The notes beneath the pieces were generated by a model. The model made no database searches. It saw nothing but the letters and a program-made list of their open reading frames with translations, and was not told where the DNA came from. From Reyranella sp. (GTDB lineage: Bacteria > Pseudomonadota > Alphaproteobacteria > Reyranellales > Reyranellaceae): a stretch of DNA of 54,671 nt. Location: the NCBI GenBank assembly GCA_022844015.1, contig JALHMO010000020.1, positions 1-54,671 of the forward strand, given 5' to 3'. Positions within the stretch are counted from its first letter, which is position 1. The number at the start of each line of letters is the position of its first letter. The translations under genes were made by a program, and so were the position numbers. Below, in pieces: positions 1 through 9,011 of the stretch.

Positions 1-1171
1 CGGCGACCGGCGGCCCGGAGGTCGCGCGCGGCCCGCCGCCCGGCCGGCGGATCTTGGCGCCGTCGCGCAGGCGGTCGATGCCGTCGATCACCACCTGGTC
101 GCCGAGCTGCAGGCCGCTGGTGACCTGCACCTTCTCGCCGTCCGTCGCGCCGAGCTGGACGACGCGGATCTCGACCGTGTCGTCGGCCTTGGCGCGGTAG
201 ACGAAGATGCCGGCCGGGCCGCGCTGGATGGCGGCGACGGGCACCACGACCGCGTCCTTCACCGTGTCGACCAGCATGCGCACGTTGACGAACTGGTTGG
301 GAAAGAGCGTCTCGTCCTTGTTGTCGAAGAGGGCGCGCAGCTTGACCATGCCGGTCGTGATGTCGATCAGGTTGTCGTGACTGTCGAGCGTGCCGACAGC
401 CAGCTCGTTCTTCTGCGCCCGATCGAGCACGCGCACCTCCAGCCTGGCGCCCGCCTTCACCCGGTTGCGCACCTGGGGCAGCGAATCTTCCGGGATGGTG
501 AAGATCACCGATATCGGCTGGACCTGGATGATGACGCAGATGCTGGTCGCGTCGCCCATGGTCACGAAATTGCCCTGGTCGACATTGCGCAGGCCGATGC
601 GGCCGGTGAGCGGCGCCACGATCCTGGTATAGGTGACGTTGAGCCGGGCGGCGTCGACCTGCGCCTGGTTGATCACCAGGGCCGCCTCGTACTGCCGGAC
701 CAGGGCAACCTGCGTGTCGTACTGCTGGCGGGCGATCGAATCCTGGGCGACCAGCTTCCTGTAGCGCTCGAGGTCGGTCTGGGCGTTCTTGAGCAGCGCC
801 TCGTCCCTTTGCATCTGGCCGATCGCCTGCTGCAGCGCGACGTCGTAGGGCCGGGGATCGACCACGGCGAGAAGGTCGCCCGCCTTGACCATCTGGCCTT
901 CCTTGAACTCGACCTTGACGAGCTGGCCCGTGATCTGGGTCTTCACGTTGACGGTATGGAGCGGCGTGACGGTGCCGAGCCCGCGGATGACGATCGGGAT
1001 CTCGCCCTTGGCTGCCGTGGCGAGGCCGACCGGCGTCGCCAGGTTCGCGCCGAAGCGGCCACCCTGGCGCGTCGGGGCAGGAGCGCTTTGATATTTCGTG
1101 ATGTACCAGCCGGCGCCGGCCACGATGGCCAGCCCGACGGCGATCCCCAGAAGGGTTCGCAGCCTTTTCAT
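1..1171 (-). CDS. RND efflux periplasmic adaptor (MdtA/AcrA family), 3' end cut by window
   Basis: Membrane fusion protein that would link an inner-membrane RND pump to an outer-membrane channel. Reading from ATG at 1171, residues 1-22 form an N-terminal membrane anchor or signal (MKRLRTLLGIAVGLAIVAGA). A biotinyl-lipoyl-like half follows, with text such as LGTVTPLHTVNVKTQITGQL and the paired VKVEFKEGQMVKAGDLLAVVDP, then an alpha-helical hairpin (DEALLKNAQTDLERYRKL), the second lipoyl half with TRIVAPLTGRIGLRNVDQGN, and a beta-barrel domain. The order is that of MdtA-type adaptors. The reading frame runs off the left edge after about 390 residues, close to full length, so the pump gene is expected just outside. 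Family certain; substrate unknown. Confidence 0.9.
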   Translation of the reverse strand, partial: MKRLRTLLGIAVGLAIVAGAGWYITKYQSAPAPTRQGGRFGANLATPVGLATAAKGEIPIVIRGLGTVTPLHTVNVKTQITGQLVKVEFKEGQMVKAGDLLAVVDPRPYDVALQQAIGQMQRDEALLKNAQTDLERYRKLVAQDSIARQQYDTQVALVRQYEAALVINQAQVDAARLNVTYTRIVAPLTGRIGLRNVDQGNFVTMGDATSICVIIQVQPISVIFTIPEDSLPQVRNRVKAGARLEVRVLDRAQKNELAVGTLDSHDNLIDITTGMVKLRALFDNKDETLFPNQFVNVRMLVDTVKDAVVVPVAAIQRGPAGIFVYRAKADDTVEIRVVQLGATDGEKVQVTSGLQLGDQVVIDGIDRLRDGAKIRRPGGGPRATSGPPVA

Positions 1172-1373
1172 CGCTCGACCTGCCCTCGATTCGCCGGTTC
1201 AGCAACCAGTACGGACCATGTTAGCGAAATCTCCCCCGACGATGCCGGCTCTGCAAGGATGGCGAGGCAGTTTTCAGGCACAATGCACCCGGGGGGACGA
1301 TGGTTCCCGCCTAGACCATGGTAGCGACGTGGTCATGGCACAATAGCGGCAGCAGGATCTCGGAACGGCTGGC
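1172..1373. promoter_or_regulatory. Divergent intergenic region between the efflux adaptor and the OprD-like porin
   Basis: About 200 bases separate two divergent genes, so promoters for both should lie here. I could not pick out a convincing -35/-10 pair or a regulator gene. An overlapping low-complexity stretch (ggggggacgatgg around 1290-1305) is the only local oddity. Confidence 0.3.
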
Positions 1374-2744
1374 ATGGCTGCAATCTCCGCGACAATGCGC
1401 GCAACAATGCGGCACCTGCTGCTGGCGGCAGCACTGTGTGCAGCATCGCCGCAGGCCGTTGCCCAGAGTGGCAGCGAGCCTGGCCAGGAGCAGGTCACAC
1501 CTGGCGCCACCGGCGGCTTGCCGGAAACCCGCCTGCGCGGCGAGCTGAAGCGTTTCCTCCACGACGAGGCGCGCGCGACGGTGCGTTTCCGGAGCTACTT
1601 CTTCGACCGCATCGGACCAAACCCGCCCGTCAGCGTCGCGCTCGCCGGTGGCGGCTGGGTGGGGCTGGAGAGCGGCTGGCTCTACGACACCTTCCAGATC
1701 GGCGCCGTGGGCTACACGACGCAACCGATCTGGGCACCCAACAATGCCTACGAGACGTCGAATGGGACCCGGCTGCTGAAGCCCGAAGGTTACGGCTTCT
1801 TCACGCTGGGGCAGGCCTATGCGTCGGTGCGCTGGATGGGCCAGACCTTCACCGCCTACCGCCAGTGGATCGACGAGCTCGAGGTCAACCCGCGCGACAA
1901 CCGCATGCTCCCGCAGACCTTCGAGGCCTACGCCCTGCGCGGCAGGCTGGCCGACGTCAACTACTTCGCGGGCTACGTGGCGGCGATCAAGACGCGCGAC
2001 GATTCGGCCTTCATCAACATGGCCCAGCAGGCCGGTGCTCCCAATGTCAACGCCGGCATGGGGCTGGTCAGCGTGCGATACGGCGATCCGCGCCGCTTCG
2101 CCTTCCGTTCCTCCGCCTACTACGTGCCCGACATCCTGTGGTCGCACTACACCGACGCGGTCGGCATCATTCCCCTCGCCGAGGACCTGTCGGTGCGGCT
2201 GGCCGGCCAGTTCATGGTCCAGGGCAGCAACGGCCGCAACCTGCTGACCGGCACCTCGTTCGGCACCTTCGTCGGAGGCGCCCGGGTCGACACGAACTGG
2301 GGACCGTTCACCCTCTACGGCTCCTACATGCAGACCGGAAGCGCCGCCGAGTACCGCAGCCCGTACGGCGTCTTCATCGGCTTCAACAAGCAGCAGGTCC
2401 GCGACTTCGACCGCGCCGGCGAGCGATCCTACCAGGTCGGCGCGCGCTACGATCTCGGGGCCATCGGCCTGCCCGGCACGTTCTTCCTGGCCAACGTCAC
2501 CTACGGCGAGAACGCCGTCAACGCGACGACCGGAGCGCTCCTGCCAGACATCTACGAGTACGATCTCGAGCTCAACTTCCGCGCCGAAAGGCTCGAGGTG
2601 CCGGACTGGCTGAAGCCGCTCCAGCTGCGCGCCCGCGTCGCCTTCGTCGACCAGTACGCGGCCAACACGCCGGTCGCCTCGACCACGGAGTACCGCGTCA
2701 TCATGAACTACGAGGTGAGCTGGCAGGGCCCGCGCCGCCGATAG
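1374..2744 (+). CDS. OprD-family outer membrane porin
   Basis: Predicted outer-membrane beta-barrel for uptake of small solutes. A Sec signal peptide ends near the AVAQ at about residue 30 counted from the ATG at 1374. The rest is alternating aromatic/hydrophilic strands (for example VRFRSYFFDR, VGLESGWLYD, GPFTLYGSYMQTGS, RAERLEVPDW), with the long Asn/Gly/Tyr-rich loops usual for the OprD family; 456 residues is the normal family length. Start choice is uncertain: in-frame ATGs at 1395 and 1407 would give shorter signal peptides, and none of the three has a clear Shine-Dalgarno. A palindromic element follows 27 bases after the stop. Substrate cannot be read from the sequence. Confidence 0.8.
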   Translation: MAAISATMRATMRHLLLAAALCAASPQAVAQSGSEPGQEQVTPGATGGLPETRLRGELKRFLHDEARATVRFRSYFFDRIGPNPPVSVALAGGGWVGLESGWLYDTFQIGAVGYTTQPIWAPNNAYETSNGTRLLKPEGYGFFTLGQAYASVRWMGQTFTAYRQWIDELEVNPRDNRMLPQTFEAYALRGRLADVNYFAGYVAAIKTRDDSAFINMAQQAGAPNVNAGMGLVSVRYGDPRRFAFRSSAYYVPDILWSHYTDAVGIIPLAEDLSVRLAGQFMVQGSNGRNLLTGTSFGTFVGGARVDTNWGPFTLYGSYMQTGSAAEYRSPYGVFIGFNKQQVRDFDRAGERSYQVGARYDLGAIGLPGTFFLANVTYGENAVNATTGALLPDIYEYDLELNFRAERLEVPDWLKPLQLRARVAFVDQYAANTPVASTTEYRVIMNYEVSWQGPRRR

Positions 2745-2770
2745 CACTCGTTCGCTTGTGAAAGCGTGCT

Positions 2771-3020
2771 GGGCGCGCCCCATAGGCGCAAACTGTGGCC
2801 GGTCCAGCAAAGTCCTCATCCTGAGGAGGTCGCGTAGCGACCGTCTCGAAGGATGGACGACCCACGAGATCGCTGGAAAGCCGGTGTCGCAGCACCCGAT
2901 TCGTTCCGACCAAAGGGCGAAGGCTACTTCGCCCTTTGGTGAGGAGGGGAGCGCGTCGAAGGACGGGCCGCTCACTCAGAGTGAGGTCTTCGGCAAGGTT
3001 AGCGCCTATGGCGCGCGCCC
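2771..3020. repeat. MITE-like palindromic element, copy A
   Basis: About 250 bp bounded by terminal inverted repeats: left end gggcgcgccccataggcg (2771-2788), right end cgcctatggcgcgcgccc (3003-3020). The interior carries cctcatcctgaggag and a Cys/Arg-free, non-coding GC-rich stem region. The same ends and interior words recur at 26272-26608 and 27862-28119. No open frame with a recognisable product. It fills the gap between two convergent porin genes and could also act as a bidirectional terminator. Confidence 0.8.
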
Positions 3021-3049
3021 CCAGCGCATTCTCAAGGGAGGAGTCAGGA

Positions 3050-4495
3050 TCACTCGAACGGCAGGTAGCGGAAGTTGAACATGATCAGGTTCTCGGCGGC
3101 GCTCGGTGTACATCCGTAGAAGCCGTAGAGATCGACAACCCTCGGGATGGCATGCACGACCGCGCCGGCGGTGCCCATGCCCTGGGGCAGGGTCGTCACG
3201 CCGCCATTGGGCAGGAAGGTGACATCGGGCAGGCCCGCGGCGCCGTAGCGGCCGATGCCGCTGCCGTAAGTGAAATTGCCCATCAGGTCGACCCACCGAC
3301 CGATCGGGACGAAGGCGCTGGCGCCGAAGCCGCCTCCGAAGGCATCGTAATTCACGCTCGTCGTCCCGAAGGTGACCTGGTCGCGGAACCAGCGGGCGAC
3401 GCCGAAGACGTCGAAGTGCCCGAGCTTCGTGTCTACCGCCAGCTTGGCGACGACATCGGGGGCGACGTTGACGCTGTAGTTGACCTGAGGGTTGAGGCCG
3501 GTGGCTCCGGGATAGCCGGTGAACACGCTCTCGCCGGCGGGCACGGCGGCCGATCCGCCGAACACCGTCTGCGGCGTGTTGATCTCCACGCCGGCCCAGA
3601 AATTGCCGAAGCCCTTCACCGCCCGCACCATCGGCACGCGCAGGTAGGTGTAGCCGACCATGTAATTGTGATCGATCGTCGGCGGCTGCCACGTCCCCAG
3701 CGGGTCCAGCCCCCTCTTGAAGGGCGTTGCCAGGGTCCACGCCTGGCCCGCCAGGAAGTAGGCTTGCCACGACTTGTCCTCGTACGAGCCCCAGGCCTGG
3801 CGCAGGCGCGGCGTGTAGCTGCTCGACTGGACCGAGTTGGCACCGCCCGCGCCGTTGTTGAAGTCCATCTCGCCGTAGCCGGTGATCCTGGCATCGTCGC
3901 CGACCGGCGCCTCGAGCTTGAGCGCGAGGCGGGTCTGCTGAGCGCTCAGGCCGAGCTCGGCAGAGTTCCCCTGCGGAGTCGGCCCGCCGAAGGGAATGGC
4001 GTTGTAGCCCGTGCCCGTGCCGCGGTTCTCGTTGCGGCTGCGAAAGTAGCCGGTGAGATCGATGTAGCCGCCGAGGGTCAGCCTCACCGAGCCCATCATG
4101 AAGGAACCGTCCCAGGGCTTGCCCGGATCGCCCGCCGGCAGGGCAGGCCCTCCAACCTCCAGCACCGGACCCGCCGCCCCTGCTGCCGCAGGTACGGCGG
4201 GTGGCGGCGGCACGACGACGACAGCAGCCGTGGTTGTCGGTGCCCTACCGGCCGGCCGCGGTTGGCCCGGCACTGGCGGCCGAGTCGCCGTGGCAGGTCT
4301 CGTATCGGCCGCCTGCCGTTGCTTCTCGGCCGCTTCGAGCTGCTCGATCCGCTTCTGCAGCAACCGGACCTGCTCGAGCAGCTCCCTGGTCGACGGCTCT
4401 TGCGTCTGGGCCAGGGCTGGCGCTGCCAGCGCCAGCAATGCCGCCGCGACCAGCAGGGTCGCGCGAAGGCCATGCGCGGAGGCTTCCAACGACAT
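3050..4495 (-). CDS. DcaP-like trimeric outer membrane porin
   Basis: Outer-membrane channel protein. Signal peptide residues 1-29 (ending APALAQ), then a short periplasmic coiled coil (ELLEQVRLLQKRIEQLEAAE, about 37-57), a Pro/Ala/Val-rich linker to about residue 115, and a 16-to-18-strand-type beta-barrel to a C-terminal phenylalanine-containing strand (NFRYLPFE). The coiled coil before the barrel and the motif SVRLTLGGYIDLTGYF at the first strand are typical of DcaP proteins, which trimerise through the N-terminal coil; 481 residues fits. Start ATG at 4495 is preceded by a G-rich tract (ggggggatcg). The ligand is not predictable; DcaP relatives take negatively charged or dicarboxylic compounds. 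Confidence 0.82.
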   Translation of the reverse strand: MSLEASAHGLRATLLVAAALLALAAPALAQTQEPSTRELLEQVRLLQKRIEQLEAAEKQRQAADTRPATATRPPVPGQPRPAGRAPTTTAAVVVVPPPPAVPAAAGAAGPVLEVGGPALPAGDPGKPWDGSFMMGSVRLTLGGYIDLTGYFRSRNENRGTGTGYNAIPFGGPTPQGNSAELGLSAQQTRLALKLEAPVGDDARITGYGEMDFNNGAGGANSVQSSSYTPRLRQAWGSYEDKSWQAYFLAGQAWTLATPFKRGLDPLGTWQPPTIDHNYMVGYTYLRVPMVRAVKGFGNFWAGVEINTPQTVFGGSAAVPAGESVFTGYPGATGLNPQVNYSVNVAPDVVAKLAVDTKLGHFDVFGVARWFRDQVTFGTTSVNYDAFGGGFGASAFVPIGRWVDLMGNFTYGSGIGRYGAAGLPDVTFLPNGGVTTLPQGMGTAGAVVHAIPRVVDLYGFYGCTPSAAENLIMFNFRYLPFE

Positions 4496-4782
4496 GTCGA
4501 CGATCCCCCCTTCGGGGCACTGTCCAGCCCGTTGGCTGTGGGATCGTTGCTACTTGACGAAGGTTCTTTGACAGCGCGGGTGCGATGCCGGCTCAGGCCC
4601 CGGAGCGCGCTGGCTCGGCTGGAGCGCAGATCACGCGCGCGGATCGGACGCAGGCGTGTGAGCGAAGGCTCGTCTCGTCGCCGCTTCCCTGAGGACCAGG
4701 CAGCTCTCCTGTCCTCCGCGCGCGGCACGGACGACAGGGGAACTCGAGCGCCCCGCCGACCGATCCGCGAGGCGCCGACGCT
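4496..4782. promoter_or_regulatory. Intergenic region, likely promoter of the DcaP-like porin
   Basis: About 290 bases between the end of the encapsulin gene and the start of the porin, both on the minus strand. The porin should have its own promoter here. On the minus strand ttgacaaa-like words occur (complement of tttgacagcg, 4567-4576), but I cannot define a promoter with confidence. No gene seen. Confidence 0.3.
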
Positions 4783-5604
4783 CTACTTCTTCCCGCCGGT
4801 GCTGAGCGGGATCGCCGCCTGCTCGGTCAGGATCAGGAAGGTGAAGCTCTCCTCGATGTAGAGCTGCACGCTTTCGCGGTCGTGATCGAGATAGCCGATC
4901 GAGAAATCCTGGCCGACCGTCAGCTCGAAATCGCCGCCGCGCTGGGAGATCACCAGCCCGCCATCGAGGCCCGGCGCCCACACGATCTCGCCGTCGATCA
5001 GGCGCTGGACGTGGCTCAGGATGGGGTAGCCGCCGTCGGTGCGCGAGGCGAGGTCCTTGTAGAGCTGCTCGTTCAGCACCACCGCGAACTTGCCGTCGAT
5101 GCCGTCGTCGCGGAGCCTGGTCAGCGCGGCCGCGACGGCACCCGGATAGTCGGCATGGCTGGTGCCGAGCGGCACCGCGGCGCCGGCGCGGGCCTGGCAG
5201 ATGCCGGTGATCTGGGCCTCCTTGTAGCCGTGGAAGATCGAGCGATCCTCGGCGATGGCGATATCCCGTGCCGCCGCCGTCACAGCGTCGAGGTCGGGAT
5301 CGCGCGCGCCGCGATCGATGGCGTCGAGCTCGGCGCGGCTCACCGTGAACGGGATGCGCAGCTCGACGAGCGGCTGGATGCGCCGCAGGCGGGCCTGCAC
5401 GTTGCCGCCGTGCGGCGGCGAGCCGATCGGATCGGCGCGGCCAAGCTCGACGTCGGAAGCGCCCCAGCCCAGCGGGCCGCGGAAATCGACGACGCGGCGC
5501 GCCGCCAGCAGCGCCCGCAAGGTGCGCTTGGCTTCCTTCTCGATCTCCTCCCAGCCGGCCTCGGTGATCGGCGCGCGTTCGCGGAACAGATGGTTCTTCA
5601 TCAT
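4783..5604 (-). CDS. Encapsulin nanocompartment shell protein (family 1, HK97 fold)
   Basis: Shell protein that self-assembles into an icosahedral protein cage around cargo. The N-terminus MKNHLFRERAPITEAGWEEI is the classical encapsulin N-terminal arm, followed by KRTLRALLAARRVVDFRGPL and then the P- and A-domain words typical of family 1 (GYKEAQITGIC, FAVVLNEQLYKDL, VISQRGGDFELTVGQDFSIGY, ESFTFLILTEQAAIPL). At 273 residues it matches the usual 260-290. The first of two adjacent ATGs (5604 and 5601) overlaps the stop codon of the upstream ferritin-like cargo gene as ATGA, so the pair is translationally coupled and stoichiometry is linked. The old name of the family was bacteriocin linocin M18, but the cargo next door shows an iron-storage role rather than a bacteriocin. 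Confidence 0.95.
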   Translation of the reverse strand: MMKNHLFRERAPITEAGWEEIEKEAKRTLRALLAARRVVDFRGPLGWGASDVELGRADPIGSPPHGGNVQARLRRIQPLVELRIPFTVSRAELDAIDRGARDPDLDAVTAAARDIAIAEDRSIFHGYKEAQITGICQARAGAAVPLGTSHADYPGAVAAALTRLRDDGIDGKFAVVLNEQLYKDLASRTDGGYPILSHVQRLIDGEIVWAPGLDGGLVISQRGGDFELTVGQDFSIGYLDHDRESVQLYIEESFTFLILTEQAAIPLSTGGKK

Positions 5605-5996
5605 TGGCCGGCTCCCCGCGCCTGACGCAGGCTGCCGATGCCCAGGCTGCCGTCCTTGCCCGCGCCCGCAGCAGCATCCGTCTCGCCCGTGCCGGCGACC
5701 ATCCCGGCCTCGATCCCGGTGATCGGCCCCTCCTTGAACAGGAAGGTCTGGAGATGGCGGGACAGGGTCGGGTCGTTGCGCCGCAGCCATTCGAGCGCCA
5801 TCGCCGCGTGCTCCTTCTCCTCGTCGCGATTGTGCTCGAGGATGGCGCGCAGCTCCTCGTTGCTGGTCGCCTTGGCGCGCTGGTCGTACCAGTCGACCGC
5901 CTCCAGCTCCTCCATCAGCGATACGATCGCGCGATGCCGATCGATCACCTCCGGCCCGAGCTTGCTCGCGTCTTCGTGCAGGGATTCACTCGACAT
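5601..5996 (-). CDS. Encapsulated ferritin-like cargo protein (EncFtn)
   Basis: Ferroxidase loaded into the encapsulin, oxidising Fe(II) for mineral storage in the cage lumen. The two-helix hemiferritin core is evident: HRAIVSLMEELEAVDWYDQR (21-40) and ILEHNRDEEKEHAAMALEWL (52-71). By alignment in memory with Rhodospirillum rubrum EncFtn the metal ligands should be Glu30, Glu60 and His63, all present. After a Gly/Ala-rich linker the C-terminus carries the encapsulin targeting peptide DGSLGIGSLR (116-125). Start ATG at 5996 has a strong ribosome site (GGAGGT, complement of 6005-6010) eight bases upstream. It is the first gene of the two-gene operon; its TGA overlaps the encapsulin ATG. Confidence 0.95.
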   Translation of the reverse strand: MSSESLHEDASKLGPEVIDRHRAIVSLMEELEAVDWYDQRAKATSNEELRAILEHNRDEEKEHAAMALEWLRRNDPTLSRHLQTFLFKEGPITGIEAGMVAGTGETDAAAGAGKDGSLGIGSLRQARGAGQ

Positions 5997-6015
5997 GGGT
6001 ACGAACCTCCAGTGC

Positions 6016-6035
6016 TCGGACGAACACTAGTCCGA
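6016..6035. promoter_or_regulatory. Inverted repeat upstream of the EncFtn-encapsulin operon (candidate operator)
   Basis: TCGGAC (6016-6021) and GTCCGA (6030-6035) form a perfect 6-base inverted repeat with an 8-base spacer, just upstream of the ribosome site of the ferritin-like gene. Position and symmetry fit a dimeric regulator site or a short leader hairpin. It does not match an iron-regulator box that I recognise. Confidence 0.3.
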
Positions 6036-6101
6036 CCGCTCGCACGGGTAAACGCCTCGAGCCGATGCCGGTTCCGCGCGGGGCTTCAGTCCGACAGGCT
6101 C

Positions 6102-7545
6102 CTATCCGGGCGCGAACCCCGGCGGGAACTCCAGTGACGCGCCGGTCTCGGCATCGAAGGCCTCGGCCAGCCGGATCAGGTGGGCCTCCTCGTGCCAGGG
6201 CGCCACGAACTGCAGCCCGATCGGCAGGCCGGCACGCGAGCGGCCGAACGGGATCGAGATCGCCGGATGTCCGGTCATGTTGAAGGGAATGGCGTAGCTG
6301 TACCACGCAGCGCGCAGGTCACCGATCGGCTTGCCGTCGACCACCAGCGGCGCGAACTGGTCCTGGGTGGCGAGCGGCGCCGGCGTGGCGACGGTCGGCG
6401 TCAGCAGCAGATCCGCGTCGGCGAACAGCGTCTGCACCGCCCTGTAGGCACTGGTGCGATCGGCCAGGGCACGACGTAGCGCGACCACGTCGATCGCGGC
6501 GCCCTCCTCCAGCGTTCGCGCGAACGACGGATCGAGCTCGTCGCGGCGGTTCCTCAGCAGGTCGCCGAAGCGCTCGATCTGGTTGGCGCGCAGGATGATG
6601 CGCGCGGCATCGAGCTTCCAGTCGATCGTGCGGCCGTCGAGCTCGCGGATGCGCGCGCCCTGCCGGTCGAGCCAGGCGATCGCCGCATCGAGACGCGCCT
6701 CGGTATCAGGATCGAGATAGCCACCCGTCATGCGGCGAATCACGGTGACGCGCCGTCCCGTGACGGGATGCGCCGCCTCCGGCGCAGGCCAGGCGAACGG
6801 CGTGCGCCCGGTCGACATCGTCCACGGATCGTCGCGATGGCCGCGCGACATCGCCGCCAGGCCGGCGCCGAGATCGGCCGGGTGACGGGCCATCACGCCA
6901 AGATTAGGTGAGCTGGCCGAACTGGTCGTTCGGCACCTCGTGCGGCACCCGGCCGAGCGTGGCCTTGAGGCCATAGACGCCGCAGCAGGCCGCCGGGATG
7001 CGGCCCGAGCCGGCGCCGTCGGTCGACATGGCGATCGGCCCGAGGCCGAGCGCGATCGCGACGGCCGCGCCGCCGCTCGATCCGCCCGACGTGTGGTCGC
7101 GATTCCAGGGGTTGCGGGTGACGCCGTGCAGGGGGCTGTCGGTCAGGACCTTGTGGCCGAACTCCGGCGTTGTCGTCTTGGCGAACAGGATGGCGTCGGC
7201 GGCGCGCCACTGGGCGATGGCATCGGCGTCGACGGTTGGTATGTTGTCCTTCATCACGCGAGAGGCAAAGGCTGTCCGCAGCCCTTTGGTGAGGATCAGG
7301 TCCTTGGCCGACACCGGCACGCCGGCCAGCCTGCCGAACGCCGCCCCCTGGCGATACCGGGCATCGAGCGCATCGGCCGCTGCCCGCGCGCCTTCGGCAT
7401 CGAGAGTTGCGATCGGATTGAAGGGAGCAGCGCGCGCGACACGGTCCATCAGCCCATCGACGATATCCCGTGCAGCGACCTCCCCACCTGTGAAGGCGCG
7501 CACGTATGAGTCGACGGTTCGACCGGCAAAATCCCTGGCAGCCAT
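6102..7545 (-). pseudogene. Amidase-signature hydrolase, interrupted by a one-base frameshift
   Basis: Two overlapping frames make one amidase. The 5' part (7545 down to 6904) encodes residues 1-213 with the catalytic lysine in PVSAKDLI, the Gly/Ser-rich signature TSGGSSGGAAVAIALGLGPI and the nucleophile region STDGAGSGRIPA. It ends prematurely after NDQFGQLT. The 3' part continues in another frame from LGVMARHPADLGAGL near 6900 through TPTVATPAPLATQDQF to the C-terminal FNMTGHPAISIPFG and GLPIGLQFVAPW. At the junction (about 6905) an extra A in a taatctt run changes what should be TAT CTT to a stop. The whole, about 480 residues, is normal amidase length. Either a decayed gene or a sequencing/assembly error in a short run. 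Substrate unknown. Confidence 0.85.
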
Positions 7546-7654
7546 GATCGTCCCTTACGCGTGAACTTCCCACATCGAGCATAAGCGTCACCACCCCGAC
7601 CGGGAAATTCATTCCGCCCGAGTGGCTATTCGGCAGGGGTCGTGGCCCGACCCG

Positions 7655-7894
7655 TCAGGGCTTGCGGGAACTCTCCTCGGCGCGCCGGTCGTTGCTGCGG
7701 GCGAACAGGTAGAGCAGCGGCGAGATGCCGAGCAGGATGCCCATCGCCGCACCCATCACCTGCCCGATGATGCGCGGCGCATCGGGGTTGCTGCTGCCGC
7801 CGCCCGCCGCGACCTGGCTCAGCCATACCCAGCCCAGGCCGAGCAGCACCTCGAGCACGATGACCGCAATGATGACCCGTTTGCGCCTCGACAT
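7655..7894 (-). CDS. Small two-helix membrane protein of unknown function
   Basis: A 79-residue protein starting at ATG 7894 (MSRRKRVIIAVIVLEVLLGL). It has a basic N-terminus, one membrane helix at about 7-24, a Gly/Ser/Asn-rich hairpin, a second helix at about 50-67 (GAAMGILLGISPLLYLFA) and a charged tail. The frame is open further upstream, but the charge pattern and hydrophobic onset argue for this start. No family recognised. Neighbours are unrelated and separated by gaps of over 100 bases. Confidence 0.5.
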   Translation of the reverse strand: MSRRKRVIIAVIVLEVLLGLGWVWLSQVAAGGGSSNPDAPRIIGQVMGAAMGILLGISPLLYLFARSNDRRAEESSRKP

Positions 7895-8031
7895 CCTGTC
7901 CTCGATCACAATATCGGTGTGATTGATAGCACAGTCCGAGGCGGCGAGTTCACGGCTGAACGTTTCCCTCGCGCTCGTCACTGCCGTCAGCACTCGAGAC
8001 TCGTTCGAGCGTGACCAGACAAGCTCGCGAA

Positions 8032-8997
8032 TCAGAGGTTGGAGCGCAGGAACGACGTAATTTCTCGCCTGAGCGGAGATTGGATGGCTGCGCGGTCGAG
8101 GCCTGGCGGATCTCTGCAAACTTGCGGCGCTTCCAAAGCCAGCGCTGCCGGGCAAGGGTCGACGAAGACGAAGTGCCCTCCCGGAACTGCCCGCTGCTGC
8201 GGCGACCTCGGCAAGCCCTGCGCCAGGGCCAGGGCGTTGCCTTCGGCCCGCAAGTCGCTCTCCAGGGCACGATAGATCAGCACCGGCATATCGATAGAGG
8301 CGAGGCCTGGACCGTCGAACGGTGCGCCGAATGGTTCGAGCAGAACGAGCGCGCGCAGATCAATCGCATCCGGTGACCTTCGGACGGATGCGCCCGCCAG
8401 GGATCCGTCAGTCGGGACGCCGTCGCAGGCTCGCGGGTCGTCACGACGATCACGGCAGTAGCGCGCCAAGTGCCCGAGATTGAGCTTTGCTCCGGCGGCA
8501 AGAAGCGCGACGACCCCGCCGAAGGAAAACCCGATCATGCCGATGCGTGCAGAGTCGACGTGGGTGGCGAATCGAGGGGCCGTCAGCACGAAGTCGACCG
8601 CCTTGCGAATCTGTCGCGGCCGCACCTCGAAGGGGCGGCGGCCGCCGCTATGGAAGGGCGCGACGACGATGAAGCCCTTGCGCGCCAGGTGCAGCAGAAG
8701 ACCACCAAAAGGTAGCGGGGTGCCCGGTCCCCTGCCACTGCCATGGGAAAAAATGACGACCGGCAATCGCTTTCCAACAGATCCGCCGACCGCGGCATCG
8801 CGACTGGCCGACAGCGTGAACGGCCCCACCTCGATGGAGCCCTCCGCCTCTTGCGTGGGATAGGCGACAAGGACCTCGAACGGGAAGTCGTCCTGCACCG
8901 TGACCTGCGCGACGCCAGCATGGAACGGTTGTGCCTCCGCCGATCCCATCGACAGGCTGCCGACAAGCAGGAGAAGACCGAACAGCCCGAAGCGCAT
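8032..8997 (-). CDS. Secreted alpha/beta hydrolase (predicted dienelactone-hydrolase-like)
   Basis: Predicted periplasmic or exported serine hydrolase of 321 residues. Signal peptide 1-23 (ending GSAEAQ). The oxyanion strand PVVIFSHGSG lies at 79-88, and the nucleophile elbow is GFSFG at 156-160 with Ser158. A likely catalytic histidine sits in GGHFVFVD near the C-terminus. Cysteines in HLARYCRDRRDDPRACDG and DPCPAALALEAPQVC could form disulfides, fitting export. The gene begins 15 bases after the CoA-transferase stop at 9012, so the two may be cotranscribed. The fold is clear; the substrate (ester, lipid or lactone) is not. Confidence 0.8.
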   Translation of the reverse strand: MRFGLFGLLLLVGSLSMGSAEAQPFHAGVAQVTVQDDFPFEVLVAYPTQEAEGSIEVGPFTLSASRDAAVGGSVGKRLPVVIFSHGSGRGPGTPLPFGGLLLHLARKGFIVVAPFHSGGRRPFEVRPRQIRKAVDFVLTAPRFATHVDSARIGMIGFSFGGVVALLAAGAKLNLGHLARYCRDRRDDPRACDGVPTDGSLAGASVRRSPDAIDLRALVLLEPFGAPFDGPGLASIDMPVLIYRALESDLRAEGNALALAQGLPRSPQQRAVPGGHFVFVDPCPAALALEAPQVCRDPPGLDRAAIQSPLRREITSFLRSNL

Positions 8998-9011
8998 CGG
9001 CGCTTTCCTTG

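Noticed and set aside
4783..5604. Annotation of the shell protein as a linocin-type bacteriocin
   Set aside because: The family name is historical; the coupled ferritin-like cargo with targeting peptide shows an encapsulin compartment.
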